The position numbers and the translations under genes are program-made. Source: Chloroflexota bacterium (GTDB lineage Bacteria > Chloroflexota > Anaerolineae > J036 > Brachytrichaceae). Taken from it: 64,000 nucleotides of DNA. Every line of letters begins with the position of its first letter. Position 1 is the stretch's first letter. The stretch is taken from positions 62,001 to 126,000 of the forward strand of contig JAJYKL010000001.1 in the NCBI GenBank assembly GCA_021788625.1, in the 5' to 3' direction. The notes under the pieces are model-generated. The model saw nothing but the letters and a program-made list of their open reading frames with translations. It was not told where the DNA came from and did no database searches. Shown here piece after piece: positions 26,595 through 34,359 of this stretch.

Positions 26595-28781
26595 ATGAAG
26601 TTTTCAAAAATGAAGCCCAACCTTCCGTTCACGCCCGAGTCGGGTGAGCTATCTTTCCAACACCTGCAAGCAGAGATGTCGCGAATTGACATTCTTATCC
26701 GCCAGGCTGTTCGCAAATGGCAACTGGCTGGTCAAAACCCCGCCGACAGCTTGCGCGGCCTGTACTTAACTCCCGAGAACGCTGATGCCCTCACCACGCG
26801 ACGGTTTGGAAGTAACTGGGGCGACCTGGCTGACCTGGAACCAGATGAGAAGCTCACGTATACCTCCGCGTATCAGGCAGCGGAAAGCGAGGCACAGGCA
26901 TTGGTTGAGGTGGCGCACAAGGCTGGTTTCGAGACACGCCTTGGGCAACTGGCGCGGGCGTTCCATCTGGATTCGTTCGAAGTGGATGCACTTCTTATTT
27001 GTCTGGCTCCAGCGCTGGATCTGCATTACGAACAGCTCTATGGTTTCCTCCAGGACGATGTCACTCGACGATATGCCAGCATCAACCTCATCCTGGACCT
27101 TTTGCATGAGGCCAGACCTGATCGCCTGACTTTAATCCAGCATTTCAGCCCGCATGCTCCGCTTCTTGAGCACCAGCTATTACAGCAGGTGCTGGACGCA
27201 CGTAATGAACCCCCGCACTTACTCAGCCAGATGTTACGTGTTGATGACGCAGTTGTATCGTGGCTGCTGGGTCACTACCAACCCGCAGCGACTCTGGGCA
27301 CTCATGCGACGCTGGCCACATCCAACGAATCCGCTATGGACACGGCGCTCCTGGCAGAAACCGTGCAGGTCCTTGAATCAATTGCGGATTCTGAAGCGAT
27401 TATCATTTTCCATGGACCTGACCAGCTGGGTCAGCTCGCGGCTACGCGCTATATCGCCAGGCACCTGAACAGGGCTGTCCTTACTGTGGATATCGCGGCT
27501 GCCATTAATACTGATTCATCGGCTTTGCAGGTAGTGTGTACAGCACTGCGTGATGCACGAATAACCGGGGCTCTCGCGTGCCTGGCCAATTGGGACGCAG
27601 TCTTGAGCGATGACGCTCCGCCTCCTGCTATTCTCGAGGTGCTGTACCAGCACCCGGATCGAGTCATCGTGCAGGGCACCCGCTCATGGGAAGCGCGCCA
27701 GGTCGAACGCACCCGCAACCTGGCCTGGGTTGAGTTCCCCATCCCTGACTATCAAAGGAGAGAGCAGCTCTGGCTACGCTTCACTGAGCATCTGAACCTG
27801 GACTCGGATGAACAGATGGATATCGAAACCCTGGCTGGCCAGTTTGCTCTGACACCAGCCCAGATACGCGATGCGGTTGCCACGGCGGTCGATACAGCCA
27901 TCCAGCATCGGCAACTGGTAAGTAGTGAGAGCCTGTTTGCTGCGGCGCGTGCGCAATCCAGTCCGGCACTGGGGAACCTGGCGCGCAAGATTGCCCCGCG
28001 CTACAACTGGCACGACATCGTCCTGCCGGACGACCAGGTCTTGATGCTGCGCGAACTGGTGGCTACTGTGCGCGGCCGGGCATTGGTGTTGGGGCAGTGG
28101 GGCCTGGCGCGCAAACTCACGGCGAGTGAGGGAGTTACAGCGTTATTCGCTGGACCACCCGGCACGGGCAAAACCATGGCCGCTGAGGTGGTCGCGGCTG
28201 AATTGGGTTTGGATCTATATAAGATTGACCTGTCTACCATCGTCAGTAAATACATTGGCGAAACGGAAAAGAACCTGGATCGCATTTTTAGCGAAGCTGA
28301 GAGCAGCAATGCCATTCTATTCTTTGACGAGGCAGATGCCATCTTCGGCAAGCGCTCTGAGGTAAAGGATGCCCACGACCGCTACGCTAACATCGAAGTA
28401 AGCTACCTGCTCCAGCGGATGGAGGCTTACAACGGCGTAACCATTCTGGCGACCAACCTGCGCGCGAACCTGGACGATGCATTCACGCGTCGTTTGCAGT
28501 TCGCGATCGACTTCCCCTTCCCCGACGAAGCATATCGTCTATTGATCTGGAAGACACTCTTCCCACCGGAAGTCCCACGTGACGAGTCCGTAGACTTCTC
28601 GCTTATGGCCAGGCGTTTCCGTCTGGCGGGAGGAAATATTCGCAACATTATTGTGAATGCCGCCTACCAGGCGGCCAGCAATGGTGGAAAGGTAACAATG
28701 GCGCATCTGATGCATGGAACGCGTCGCGAATTGCAGAAGATGGGCCGCCTGCTTAATGAGAAGGATCTGGGATTGGATTAA
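26595..28781 (+). CDS. eCIS-associated AAA+ ATPase (Afp15-like)
   Basis: A 728-residue ATPase. The N-terminal 480 residues are helical and contain a degenerate first ATPase-like domain (about 230-400, FHGPDQLGQLAATRYIARHL). The active AAA+ module is at about 510-700: Walker A FAGPPGTGKTMAAE near 515, Walker B ILFFDEADAIFGKRSEVKDAHDRYAN near 573, sensor 1 ILATNL and the arginine-finger segment DDAFTRRLQFAIDFP near 620. This architecture is that of the AAA ATPase found in nearly all eCIS clusters, whose role is thought to be assembly or cargo handling. AGGTGA precedes ATG 26595. It is the first gene of the long operon and is followed 12 bases later by the YbjN-like gene. Confidence 0.9.
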   Translation: MKFSKMKPNLPFTPESGELSFQHLQAEMSRIDILIRQAVRKWQLAGQNPADSLRGLYLTPENADALTTRRFGSNWGDLADLEPDEKLTYTSAYQAAESEAQALVEVAHKAGFETRLGQLARAFHLDSFEVDALLICLAPALDLHYEQLYGFLQDDVTRRYASINLILDLLHEARPDRLTLIQHFSPHAPLLEHQLLQQVLDARNEPPHLLSQMLRVDDAVVSWLLGHYQPAATLGTHATLATSNESAMDTALLAETVQVLESIADSEAIIIFHGPDQLGQLAATRYIARHLNRAVLTVDIAAAINTDSSALQVVCTALRDARITGALACLANWDAVLSDDAPPPAILEVLYQHPDRVIVQGTRSWEARQVERTRNLAWVEFPIPDYQRREQLWLRFTEHLNLDSDEQMDIETLAGQFALTPAQIRDAVATAVDTAIQHRQLVSSESLFAAARAQSSPALGNLARKIAPRYNWHDIVLPDDQVLMLRELVATVRGRALVLGQWGLARKLTASEGVTALFAGPPGTGKTMAAEVVAAELGLDLYKIDLSTIVSKYIGETEKNLDRIFSEAESSNAILFFDEADAIFGKRSEVKDAHDRYANIEVSYLLQRMEAYNGVTILATNLRANLDDAFTRRLQFAIDFPFPDEAYRLLIWKTLFPPEVPRDESVDFSLMARRFRLAGGNIRNIIVNAAYQAASNGGKVTMAHLMHGTRRELQKMGRLLNEKDLGLD

Positions 28782-28793
28782 TCGAGGAGTTTC

Positions 28794-29261
28794 ATGGCAA
28801 AGTTGATGGAGGCAATAACGGCATTCCTGAAACAGGATGGATGGCCTTACGAGATGGCCGACGGCGACGCGGTAGCCCGTGTTGTGTTCCAGGGAGACAA
28901 CGCGCAGTTCACCTGTTACGCCCAGACGCGCGAGGACGTTGAGCAGTTTGTGTTTTACTCAATCTGTCCCATTAACGTTCCGGAGAACAAGCGCCAGGAA
29001 ATCGCAGAGTTTATCACGCGTGCGAACTACGACATGGTCCTGGGCAACTATGAGATGGACTACAACGACGGAGAGCTACGGTTCAAGACGAGCATCGACG
29101 TGGAAGGGTCGGAGCTTACCCCGGAGTTGATCAAGCCGGTGCTGTACTCCAACGTGCTCATGATGGACCAGTACCTCCCTGGGATCATGTCGGTCATATA
29201 CGCAGGCGTTACGCCGCAGGTGGCCGTTGAGCAGGTGGAGAACAAGACCGCGATTAGTTAA
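28794..29261 (+). CDS. YbjN-domain protein 1, candidate cargo chaperone
   Basis: A 155-residue YbjN-family protein. Conserved segments are EQFVFYSICPINVPENKR, FITRANYDMVLGNYEMD, LRFKTSIDVEG and NVLMMDQYLPGIM. The YbjN fold is known to resemble class I type III secretion chaperones (the CesT type), small proteins that bind and keep effectors ready for export. The gene is between the AAA ATPase and the first DUF4157 protein, with GAGGAG 5 bases before ATG 28794. A second copy occurs in the 33,301 gene, again right before a DUF4157 gene, so a chaperone function is a reasonable inference; it has not been shown. Confidence 0.85.
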   Translation: MAKLMEAITAFLKQDGWPYEMADGDAVARVVFQGDNAQFTCYAQTREDVEQFVFYSICPINVPENKRQEIAEFITRANYDMVLGNYEMDYNDGELRFKTSIDVEGSELTPELIKPVLYSNVLMMDQYLPGIMSVIYAGVTPQVAVEQVENKTAIS

Positions 29262-29306
29262 TTGTCCGCGCGACGTCGGCACACAGACCAAGGGAGTTGT
29301 AACCCA

Positions 29307-32300
29307 ATGCCTGTCACAACAAAAGCCAACCAGACCACGCAGAAGACGCATCACGAAGCTAAGAAGGTGCGCGCCACATCTACCGTGAACACGCGGGACA
29401 CCTTACTGACGCTGGATGCCGTCAACGCGGCGGCAGACCTCAGCACGGAGCACATCCTGGCTGCCCAGCGTCAGGTGGGCAACCGGGCCACGTATGACAT
29501 CATCCGACGCCGCAGCTCGGTCGGGCTGGAGGGCAGTGAATTGGACGCCCCGCTCTCCAGGCAGATCCAGACGGCTCGCGGAGGGGGATTCGCGCTGGAC
29601 AAATCTATAAGTGCGCGCATGGCGCCTGCCCTTGGCGCCAATCTCAGCCGCGTGCGCGTCCACAGCGACCGGCACGCCGACATGCTGAGTCGCTCGCTGA
29701 ATGCAACCGCGTTCACGCTGGGCAGCGACATGTTTTTCAGCGACGGCGCCTACCAACCCGGCTCGTCGCAGGGCAGGCAGTTGATCGCGCATGAGTTGAC
29801 GCACGTCGTGCAGCAGGGCGGGGCGACCGGCAACAAGGTGCGCCCCAAGCTGGCAGTGGGCCCGACTGACGACCGGTACGAGCGCGAGGCCGACCGGGTG
29901 GCACAGACGGCGCTCAGGTCGGCGGATCACGGCGCCTCGCCGCAAATACAGCGCTGGAGCAGCCCGCTGAAAAAGAAGAAGACGATTGAGGCGGAACAGT
30001 ACTCGCGCCTGCCGGCAACAGGTGGGCAAAACGCCAACGACTACATCAACGCGTTGCTGGCGAATCCGCAGATGCTATCGCCCAAGGAAAAGGAGTTCGT
30101 GAAGCAGGCGCCACAAACCCTTTCGGTGAAGCAGAACCCAAACAAGCTGCCCACCACGGGTACAAACGAAGGCGCGGAGAAATACAAGGAAGCGCTGCGT
30201 GCAGACCCGAGCCTGCTGTCGGAGAAGGAGCGCCAGCTCGTCAAGTCCGCGCCGAACGTACTGGGCGCGAACAAGCCGAGTGACTACCTGGCGCCAGAGA
30301 AGAAACCGCTCCCCAAGCCGCCCGTCATCACCGGGCCGCAAGCGCCGGCCCCCTCTGACGACCCGGCCGGGCAGCAAAAAGACGCCGAGAACCGCGGGGT
30401 CGAAGCTTACAGCAAGGCGATGTCGATCGCCGCGCAGGGGAAGGTCAAGGCGGAGGCCATAAAAAAGCAGAACGCGCCGAGCCCGGAGGAGATCGCCATC
30501 CGCAAGAGCAAGATCGGGTTGGCCAAGGACGCTTCGAAGCGCGCCCAGAAGTCCGAAGCCGGTGCGACGCGCAGCGTGGGGCGCACCGGCGACCAGTTTG
30601 AGAACCTGGTGAACTCCGTGCAGAACATGACGATGGACATCAACTCGAACGGCATCGTCGTGGCCAGGCACCTGAAAGCTGGGAATAAGCCGGACGCTCA
30701 GCAGTACGCGACCATCAGCGTACAACTGGCGAAGTCCGCGGAGAAACGCGTGACCGACGCGGAAGGGATCCTTGCGAAGATGGAGGAAACTGCCAACGTC
30801 GACGCGGCCGCCGCACGTGCCGGAATCGACAAGGCGTACGACAAGGATAAGGAGAAGCCGCGCGACTGGGCCGGTGTCGAGAAGAGCGCCTCGGATGCCG
30901 TCGTCGCCCACGACCAGAACAAGCACAAGATCGAGCGCTACCTCAGTTACCTGTCCATGGACGCAATGGTGGTCAAGGGACTCGTGGTGAACAAGATTAC
31001 CGACGCCGCGCAAATGTTCGGCGACTACAAACCTCCACGCATCGTCGCCGCCGGCCGCGCGCGCGCCAACATCAACTCCCACAGCGGCCCGCTCTCGGAA
31101 GAGTTGGCGTTGAAGGTCATCGGCGATCCAGGCGATGACATCACCAAGCAGGACGCTGCGGAGCACGGCAGCGAGTTCGGCGAGGCCCAGGCCGAGGTGG
31201 AGAAGCCCAAGCAGGAAACGCCCGCCGAGTCGAAGGGCAACAAGTATCTGAACCCGAGCCTCAAGGAGGGCAAGTGGGCTGGCTTCAAGAACAAGATGGG
31301 CGCCGGCCTGGAGGCGCTGCCCGGCAAGATCAAGGGCGGCTTTGCGAGTGCGGGGGGGGTGATCGCCAAGCCGTTCAAGGCGGTCGGCCGGCTGCTCGAC
31401 CGCAAGGTGTTCCGCCGCGATCGGGGCAAGGAGATCGCCAAGCGACGCATGGTGCAGGGCCTGGAGTTCATGGCCAAAGTACAGGCCGAGTCGGAAGAAC
31501 GCCAGGCGAATGCGGAAAAATGGAACACCGAGGCGGAGTTGCTGCAGGCGAAGGCACTCGAAACCTACGACAAGATCGACTTGGACAAGAAGGCCGCCGA
31601 GTTGAACGGAACGAATAAACCCGGGCAGGCCGATCCGAAGCTGAACAGTGCCATCCTGCAGGTGGGACAGTCGTGGAAGGACGTGGCTAAGGGAGCACTT
31701 TATCGCGACAAGCTCAAGACGTATCGCGATGACGTGGCGGCCGAGAGCGATAAATACGCCAAGTACGGTAAACGCGCCGCGGGCAACGCCAAGAAAATCG
31801 GCATGACGATGCTGGGCCTGCTGACGGGCACCGGCCTGTCCATGTTCACCGGCGGCATGATCCGCTTCGAGAAGAAGGAGGTTGCCGGGGGCTACAGCGT
31901 CACAATGCAGAAGAAGACGATCATCGACGACCTCATCCAAGCCTACAAGGACCTGAAGGAAGCGGCGAACCTGAAGGGTATAGGCGGCAAGTGGGGCGCG
32001 CGCATTTACGCCGTCCTGCAGGGTACCTCGATCTTCCTGGGCTTTGTCCGCACGCTGTGCTCCTCCGTCGCGCTGTGGCTCTCCCTGACCGGCGTGTCCG
32101 CACCGGTGGCGGGCGGTTTCGCGTCTGCCGCACTCTACGCGGCCATCGCCAAGGCCGCCATCGACCTGGGCCTGATGATCTGGGCTGCGATCGGTTCGAA
32201 GATGACCATGGACCCACGCATGCGGACCAAGCTGAGGGGGCGCATCGCCCGCCACGGTTTAGAATTCGGCGAGGGCGCCGCGACCGTCGCGACAGCCGGC

Positions 32301-32795
32301 ATGATGTCAGGCATCACGGGCAGCCCAGGTGCGTTCGCCGGCGTGATCGCGCCGGACGTGTTCAACACCGAGGGCATGTCGAAGGTCAGTATGGGATATT
32401 TGGGGTATACGGGCGCCAACCAGGCCATCAAGCAGTCCATCGGTGTAACGGAGAAAGTCGGCGCCATGATCGGTGAGGGGGTAAACGACGAGAATGTACG
32501 GGCCAACAAGATGCGCCTGGATAAAGCCGACCAACCTAAGAAGGAGGTAAAGGAGCAGGATAAGGAGTCCACCGACAAGTGGGCCACCGCCAAGAAGGAG
32601 ATCAGTGCCAAGTGGGCGTCGTTCAAGACCAAGATTTCGGATGGGGCGGAGTCGGCTCTCAAGGCCATCAGTGGACGTGCGACGAGTAAGGAGAAGAAGG
32701 AACGCTACGAAGAGGTGATGGCGATCTTGAGGGGCGTGCCGCAGCACGTTCAGAACGTCGGCCAGCATACGCAGCAGTTGCCGGAGGAAGTGTAG
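29307..32795 (+). CDS. Large DUF4157 protein (HELTH), candidate eCIS cargo 1
   Basis: A 1,162-residue protein. ATG 29307 is chosen because AGGGAG precedes it. Residues about 45-60 (QRQVGNRATYDII) resemble the QR-x-GN-R-A motif common near the start of DUF4157 eCIS cargos. The DUF4157 domain at about 85-170 ends in AHELTHVVQQ with a zinc-peptidase-like HELTH at 162-166; a YEREADRVAQ segment follows. Two related 45-residue repeats lie at about 235-327. Long Lys/Glu/Ala-rich coiled stretches follow, then hydrophobic helices at about 829-853 and 898-961, and a charged tail. No signal peptide. The likely role is an injected effector, with DUF4157 as the recurrent cargo-side domain, perhaps self-cleaving; the C-terminal helices may insert in a membrane. 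Base composition is visibly more GC-rich than the flanks. Confidence 0.85.
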   Translation: MPVTTKANQTTQKTHHEAKKVRATSTVNTRDTLLTLDAVNAAADLSTEHILAAQRQVGNRATYDIIRRRSSVGLEGSELDAPLSRQIQTARGGGFALDKSISARMAPALGANLSRVRVHSDRHADMLSRSLNATAFTLGSDMFFSDGAYQPGSSQGRQLIAHELTHVVQQGGATGNKVRPKLAVGPTDDRYEREADRVAQTALRSADHGASPQIQRWSSPLKKKKTIEAEQYSRLPATGGQNANDYINALLANPQMLSPKEKEFVKQAPQTLSVKQNPNKLPTTGTNEGAEKYKEALRADPSLLSEKERQLVKSAPNVLGANKPSDYLAPEKKPLPKPPVITGPQAPAPSDDPAGQQKDAENRGVEAYSKAMSIAAQGKVKAEAIKKQNAPSPEEIAIRKSKIGLAKDASKRAQKSEAGATRSVGRTGDQFENLVNSVQNMTMDINSNGIVVARHLKAGNKPDAQQYATISVQLAKSAEKRVTDAEGILAKMEETANVDAAAARAGIDKAYDKDKEKPRDWAGVEKSASDAVVAHDQNKHKIERYLSYLSMDAMVVKGLVVNKITDAAQMFGDYKPPRIVAAGRARANINSHSGPLSEELALKVIGDPGDDITKQDAAEHGSEFGEAQAEVEKPKQETPAESKGNKYLNPSLKEGKWAGFKNKMGAGLEALPGKIKGGFASAGGVIAKPFKAVGRLLDRKVFRRDRGKEIAKRRMVQGLEFMAKVQAESEERQANAEKWNTEAELLQAKALETYDKIDLDKKAAELNGTNKPGQADPKLNSAILQVGQSWKDVAKGALYRDKLKTYRDDVAAESDKYAKYGKRAAGNAKKIGMTMLGLLTGTGLSMFTGGMIRFEKKEVAGGYSVTMQKKTIIDDLIQAYKDLKEAANLKGIGGKWGARIYAVLQGTSIFLGFVRTLCSSVALWLSLTGVSAPVAGGFASAALYAAIAKAAIDLGLMIWAAIGSKMTMDPRMRTKLRGRIARHGLEFGEGAATVATAGMMSGITGSPGAFAGVIAPDVFNTEGMSKVSMGYLGYTGANQAIKQSIGVTEKVGAMIGEGVNDENVRANKMRLDKADQPKKEVKEQDKESTDKWATAKKEISAKWASFKTKISDGAESALKAISGRATSKEKKERYEEVMAILRGVPQHVQNVGQHTQQLPEEV

Positions 32796-32797
32796 AC

Positions 32798-33295
32798 GTG
32801 AAGCACGTATCGAACCTGCTGCTGATCGAGGCCAGTGCCCTGGCTGGCATGGGGTTCTTCACGGGCGCCGTCGCAGGCATCCTCGCCTTGCTGACCGGCA
32901 GCGGTGTAGCGGGCAAGGCCGAGGTGGTCGGCACGGTCTACTGGATTCTGGCTGTGGCGTTGCCCGTGGCGCTGTGGCTGCCGCACTATGCGATGGACCC
33001 GCGCGAGAACGCGGACGCGTACCGCAGCCCGGGGGCTACCTTCACCACGGTGTTACTGGGCGCGCTGATCGGCAGCGCGTTAGGTGCATATCCCTTCTTC
33101 CTGGTCACGGGTATTAATGTACCCGTCGTGCTCGGTGGGCAGGATGCCACCGCGTTTAGCGACGCCGTGCGCGCCCAGGTGTTGTGGGTCAGGTTCGGCC
33201 TGGTGGTGATGATCACCGTCGTATTGAGCCTACCCATCGCCCTGTGGGCTTACGCAACCCGCTCGCGCGAGGTATCGCACGGCGGATCGGTGTAG
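32798..33295 (+). CDS. Small four-helix membrane protein
   Basis: A 165-residue protein starting at GTG 32798, with GGAGGAAG upstream that overlaps the end of cargo gene 1. Four hydrophobic helices are visible: about residues 8-32, 44-60, 80-102 and 127-150. No family is recognised. Its place between cargo 1 and the second YbjN-DUF4157 pair suggests a job tied to these proteins, for example an immunity or inner-membrane assembly factor, but nothing in the sequence proves this. It ends five bases before the next gene. Confidence 0.7.
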   Translation: MKHVSNLLLIEASALAGMGFFTGAVAGILALLTGSGVAGKAEVVGTVYWILAVALPVALWLPHYAMDPRENADAYRSPGATFTTVLLGALIGSALGAYPFFLVTGINVPVVLGGQDATAFSDAVRAQVLWVRFGLVVMITVVLSLPIALWAYATRSREVSHGGSV

Positions 33296-33300
33296 AACCC

Positions 33301-34341
33301 ATGAACAGTACGGACGTGTATCGCGGGCTGGATGCCGGCATGACGCTACGGGAACCATCGGGTGCCCCCCTGTGCGTGCGCTTACGGCACCTGAGCATCT
33401 CCGGTGACGATTCACTCGTCACCGACTGCACAGCCACCTTCCGACTTGACCCGGAGCAATACCGGCACGTGGATAACCTGGCCCTGTTCGACCTGGACCC
33501 GGAGCGCCGCGAGCCCACATACCGTCCCGAACCATTCGATCTCGGCAGCGCGGTGGACATCGAAGCATCCCTGTCAAGCGACCTGTTGGCCCATCTACCG
33601 GCGGGCCATGCGTCGGCCAGGGTCGTTGCCAATTTCCTGCTGGGGCTGTCGCCCGACTCGCCGGAGCTGGCGACGGTAAACTGGCAGGCCGTGTCGGTAA
33701 GCCAGGAGGTCAACGGCCGACGCAACGGCTACCGTATGGCGCACGGTGGGACGAGCCTGCAGCAGATGTTGGCGCAGGCACAGGCGCTGGTTGGCGAGGT
33801 TGAGGTGGATGCCGCCGAAGCCATAAAGCGGGTGGAACAGTCCGTCCCGGTTTTCGCAAGCGTCTATCAGTTCCTGCTCGCCGAAGGTTGGGATAACGTA
33901 CTCGTCGACGACGAGGACGAGCAGCCCAAGCTGCGGATGCGCTACCGCGGGCAGCACGGCGAGTGGGACTGCCTGGCCGTAGTCCGTGAGGAAACGGCAC
34001 AGTTCGTGTTCTACTCGCTCTGCCCGGTGCACGTCCTGGAAGCTAAACGCCAGGCGATGGTCGAGTTCGTCACGCGCGCGAACCACGATATGGTGATCGG
34101 CAACTTCGAGTTTCATTGTGACGGAGACCGGGTGCGCTTCAAGACGAGTATCGACGTCGAAGGGACGAAGGCTACGCAGGCACTGATCCGGCCGGTCATT
34201 CACACGAATGTTCTCATGATGGATCAGTACCTGCCGGGCATTATGGCAGTGTTGTACGCGGATAAGCCGCCGGCGGAGGCGATTGCGCTGGTCGAAGGCG
34301 CGCCCGATGGCGCGCCCAGTACCACGCTGCCGGTGGTGTGA
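33301..34341 (+). CDS. YbjN-domain protein 2 with N-terminal extension
   Basis: A 346-residue protein. Residues 1-150 form a separate beta-rich domain (LCVRLRHLSISGDDSLVTDCTATFRLDPEQY...) that I do not recognise. Residues 180-330 are a YbjN domain close to that of the 28,794 gene: QFVFYSLCPVHVLEAKRQ, FVTRANHDMVIGNFEF, VRFKTSIDVEG, NVLMMDQYLPGIM. The shared segments suggest a recent duplication followed by fusion to a new N-terminal domain. It sits 18 bases before the second DUF4157 gene, copying the YbjN-DUF4157 order of the first module. ATG 33301 is used; an earlier in-frame start at 33184 would run far into the membrane-protein gene. Confidence 0.85.
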   Translation: MNSTDVYRGLDAGMTLREPSGAPLCVRLRHLSISGDDSLVTDCTATFRLDPEQYRHVDNLALFDLDPERREPTYRPEPFDLGSAVDIEASLSSDLLAHLPAGHASARVVANFLLGLSPDSPELATVNWQAVSVSQEVNGRRNGYRMAHGGTSLQQMLAQAQALVGEVEVDAAEAIKRVEQSVPVFASVYQFLLAEGWDNVLVDDEDEQPKLRMRYRGQHGEWDCLAVVREETAQFVFYSLCPVHVLEAKRQAMVEFVTRANHDMVIGNFEFHCDGDRVRFKTSIDVEGTKATQALIRPVIHTNVLMMDQYLPGIMAVLYADKPPAEAIALVEGAPDGAPSTTLPVV

Positions 34342-34359
34342 AGGTACGTAGGTCAGACA

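Noticed and set aside
30075-32255. A 726-codon open frame on the minus strand inside cargo gene 1
   Set aside because: Opposite-strand frames stay open by chance in GC-rich coding sequence. It has no ribosome site, no family motif and lies fully under a supported gene.
32800-34341. Second YbjN protein as a duplicated pseudogene
   Set aside because: The frame is intact, the conserved YbjN segments are kept and its N-terminal extension is coding-like.
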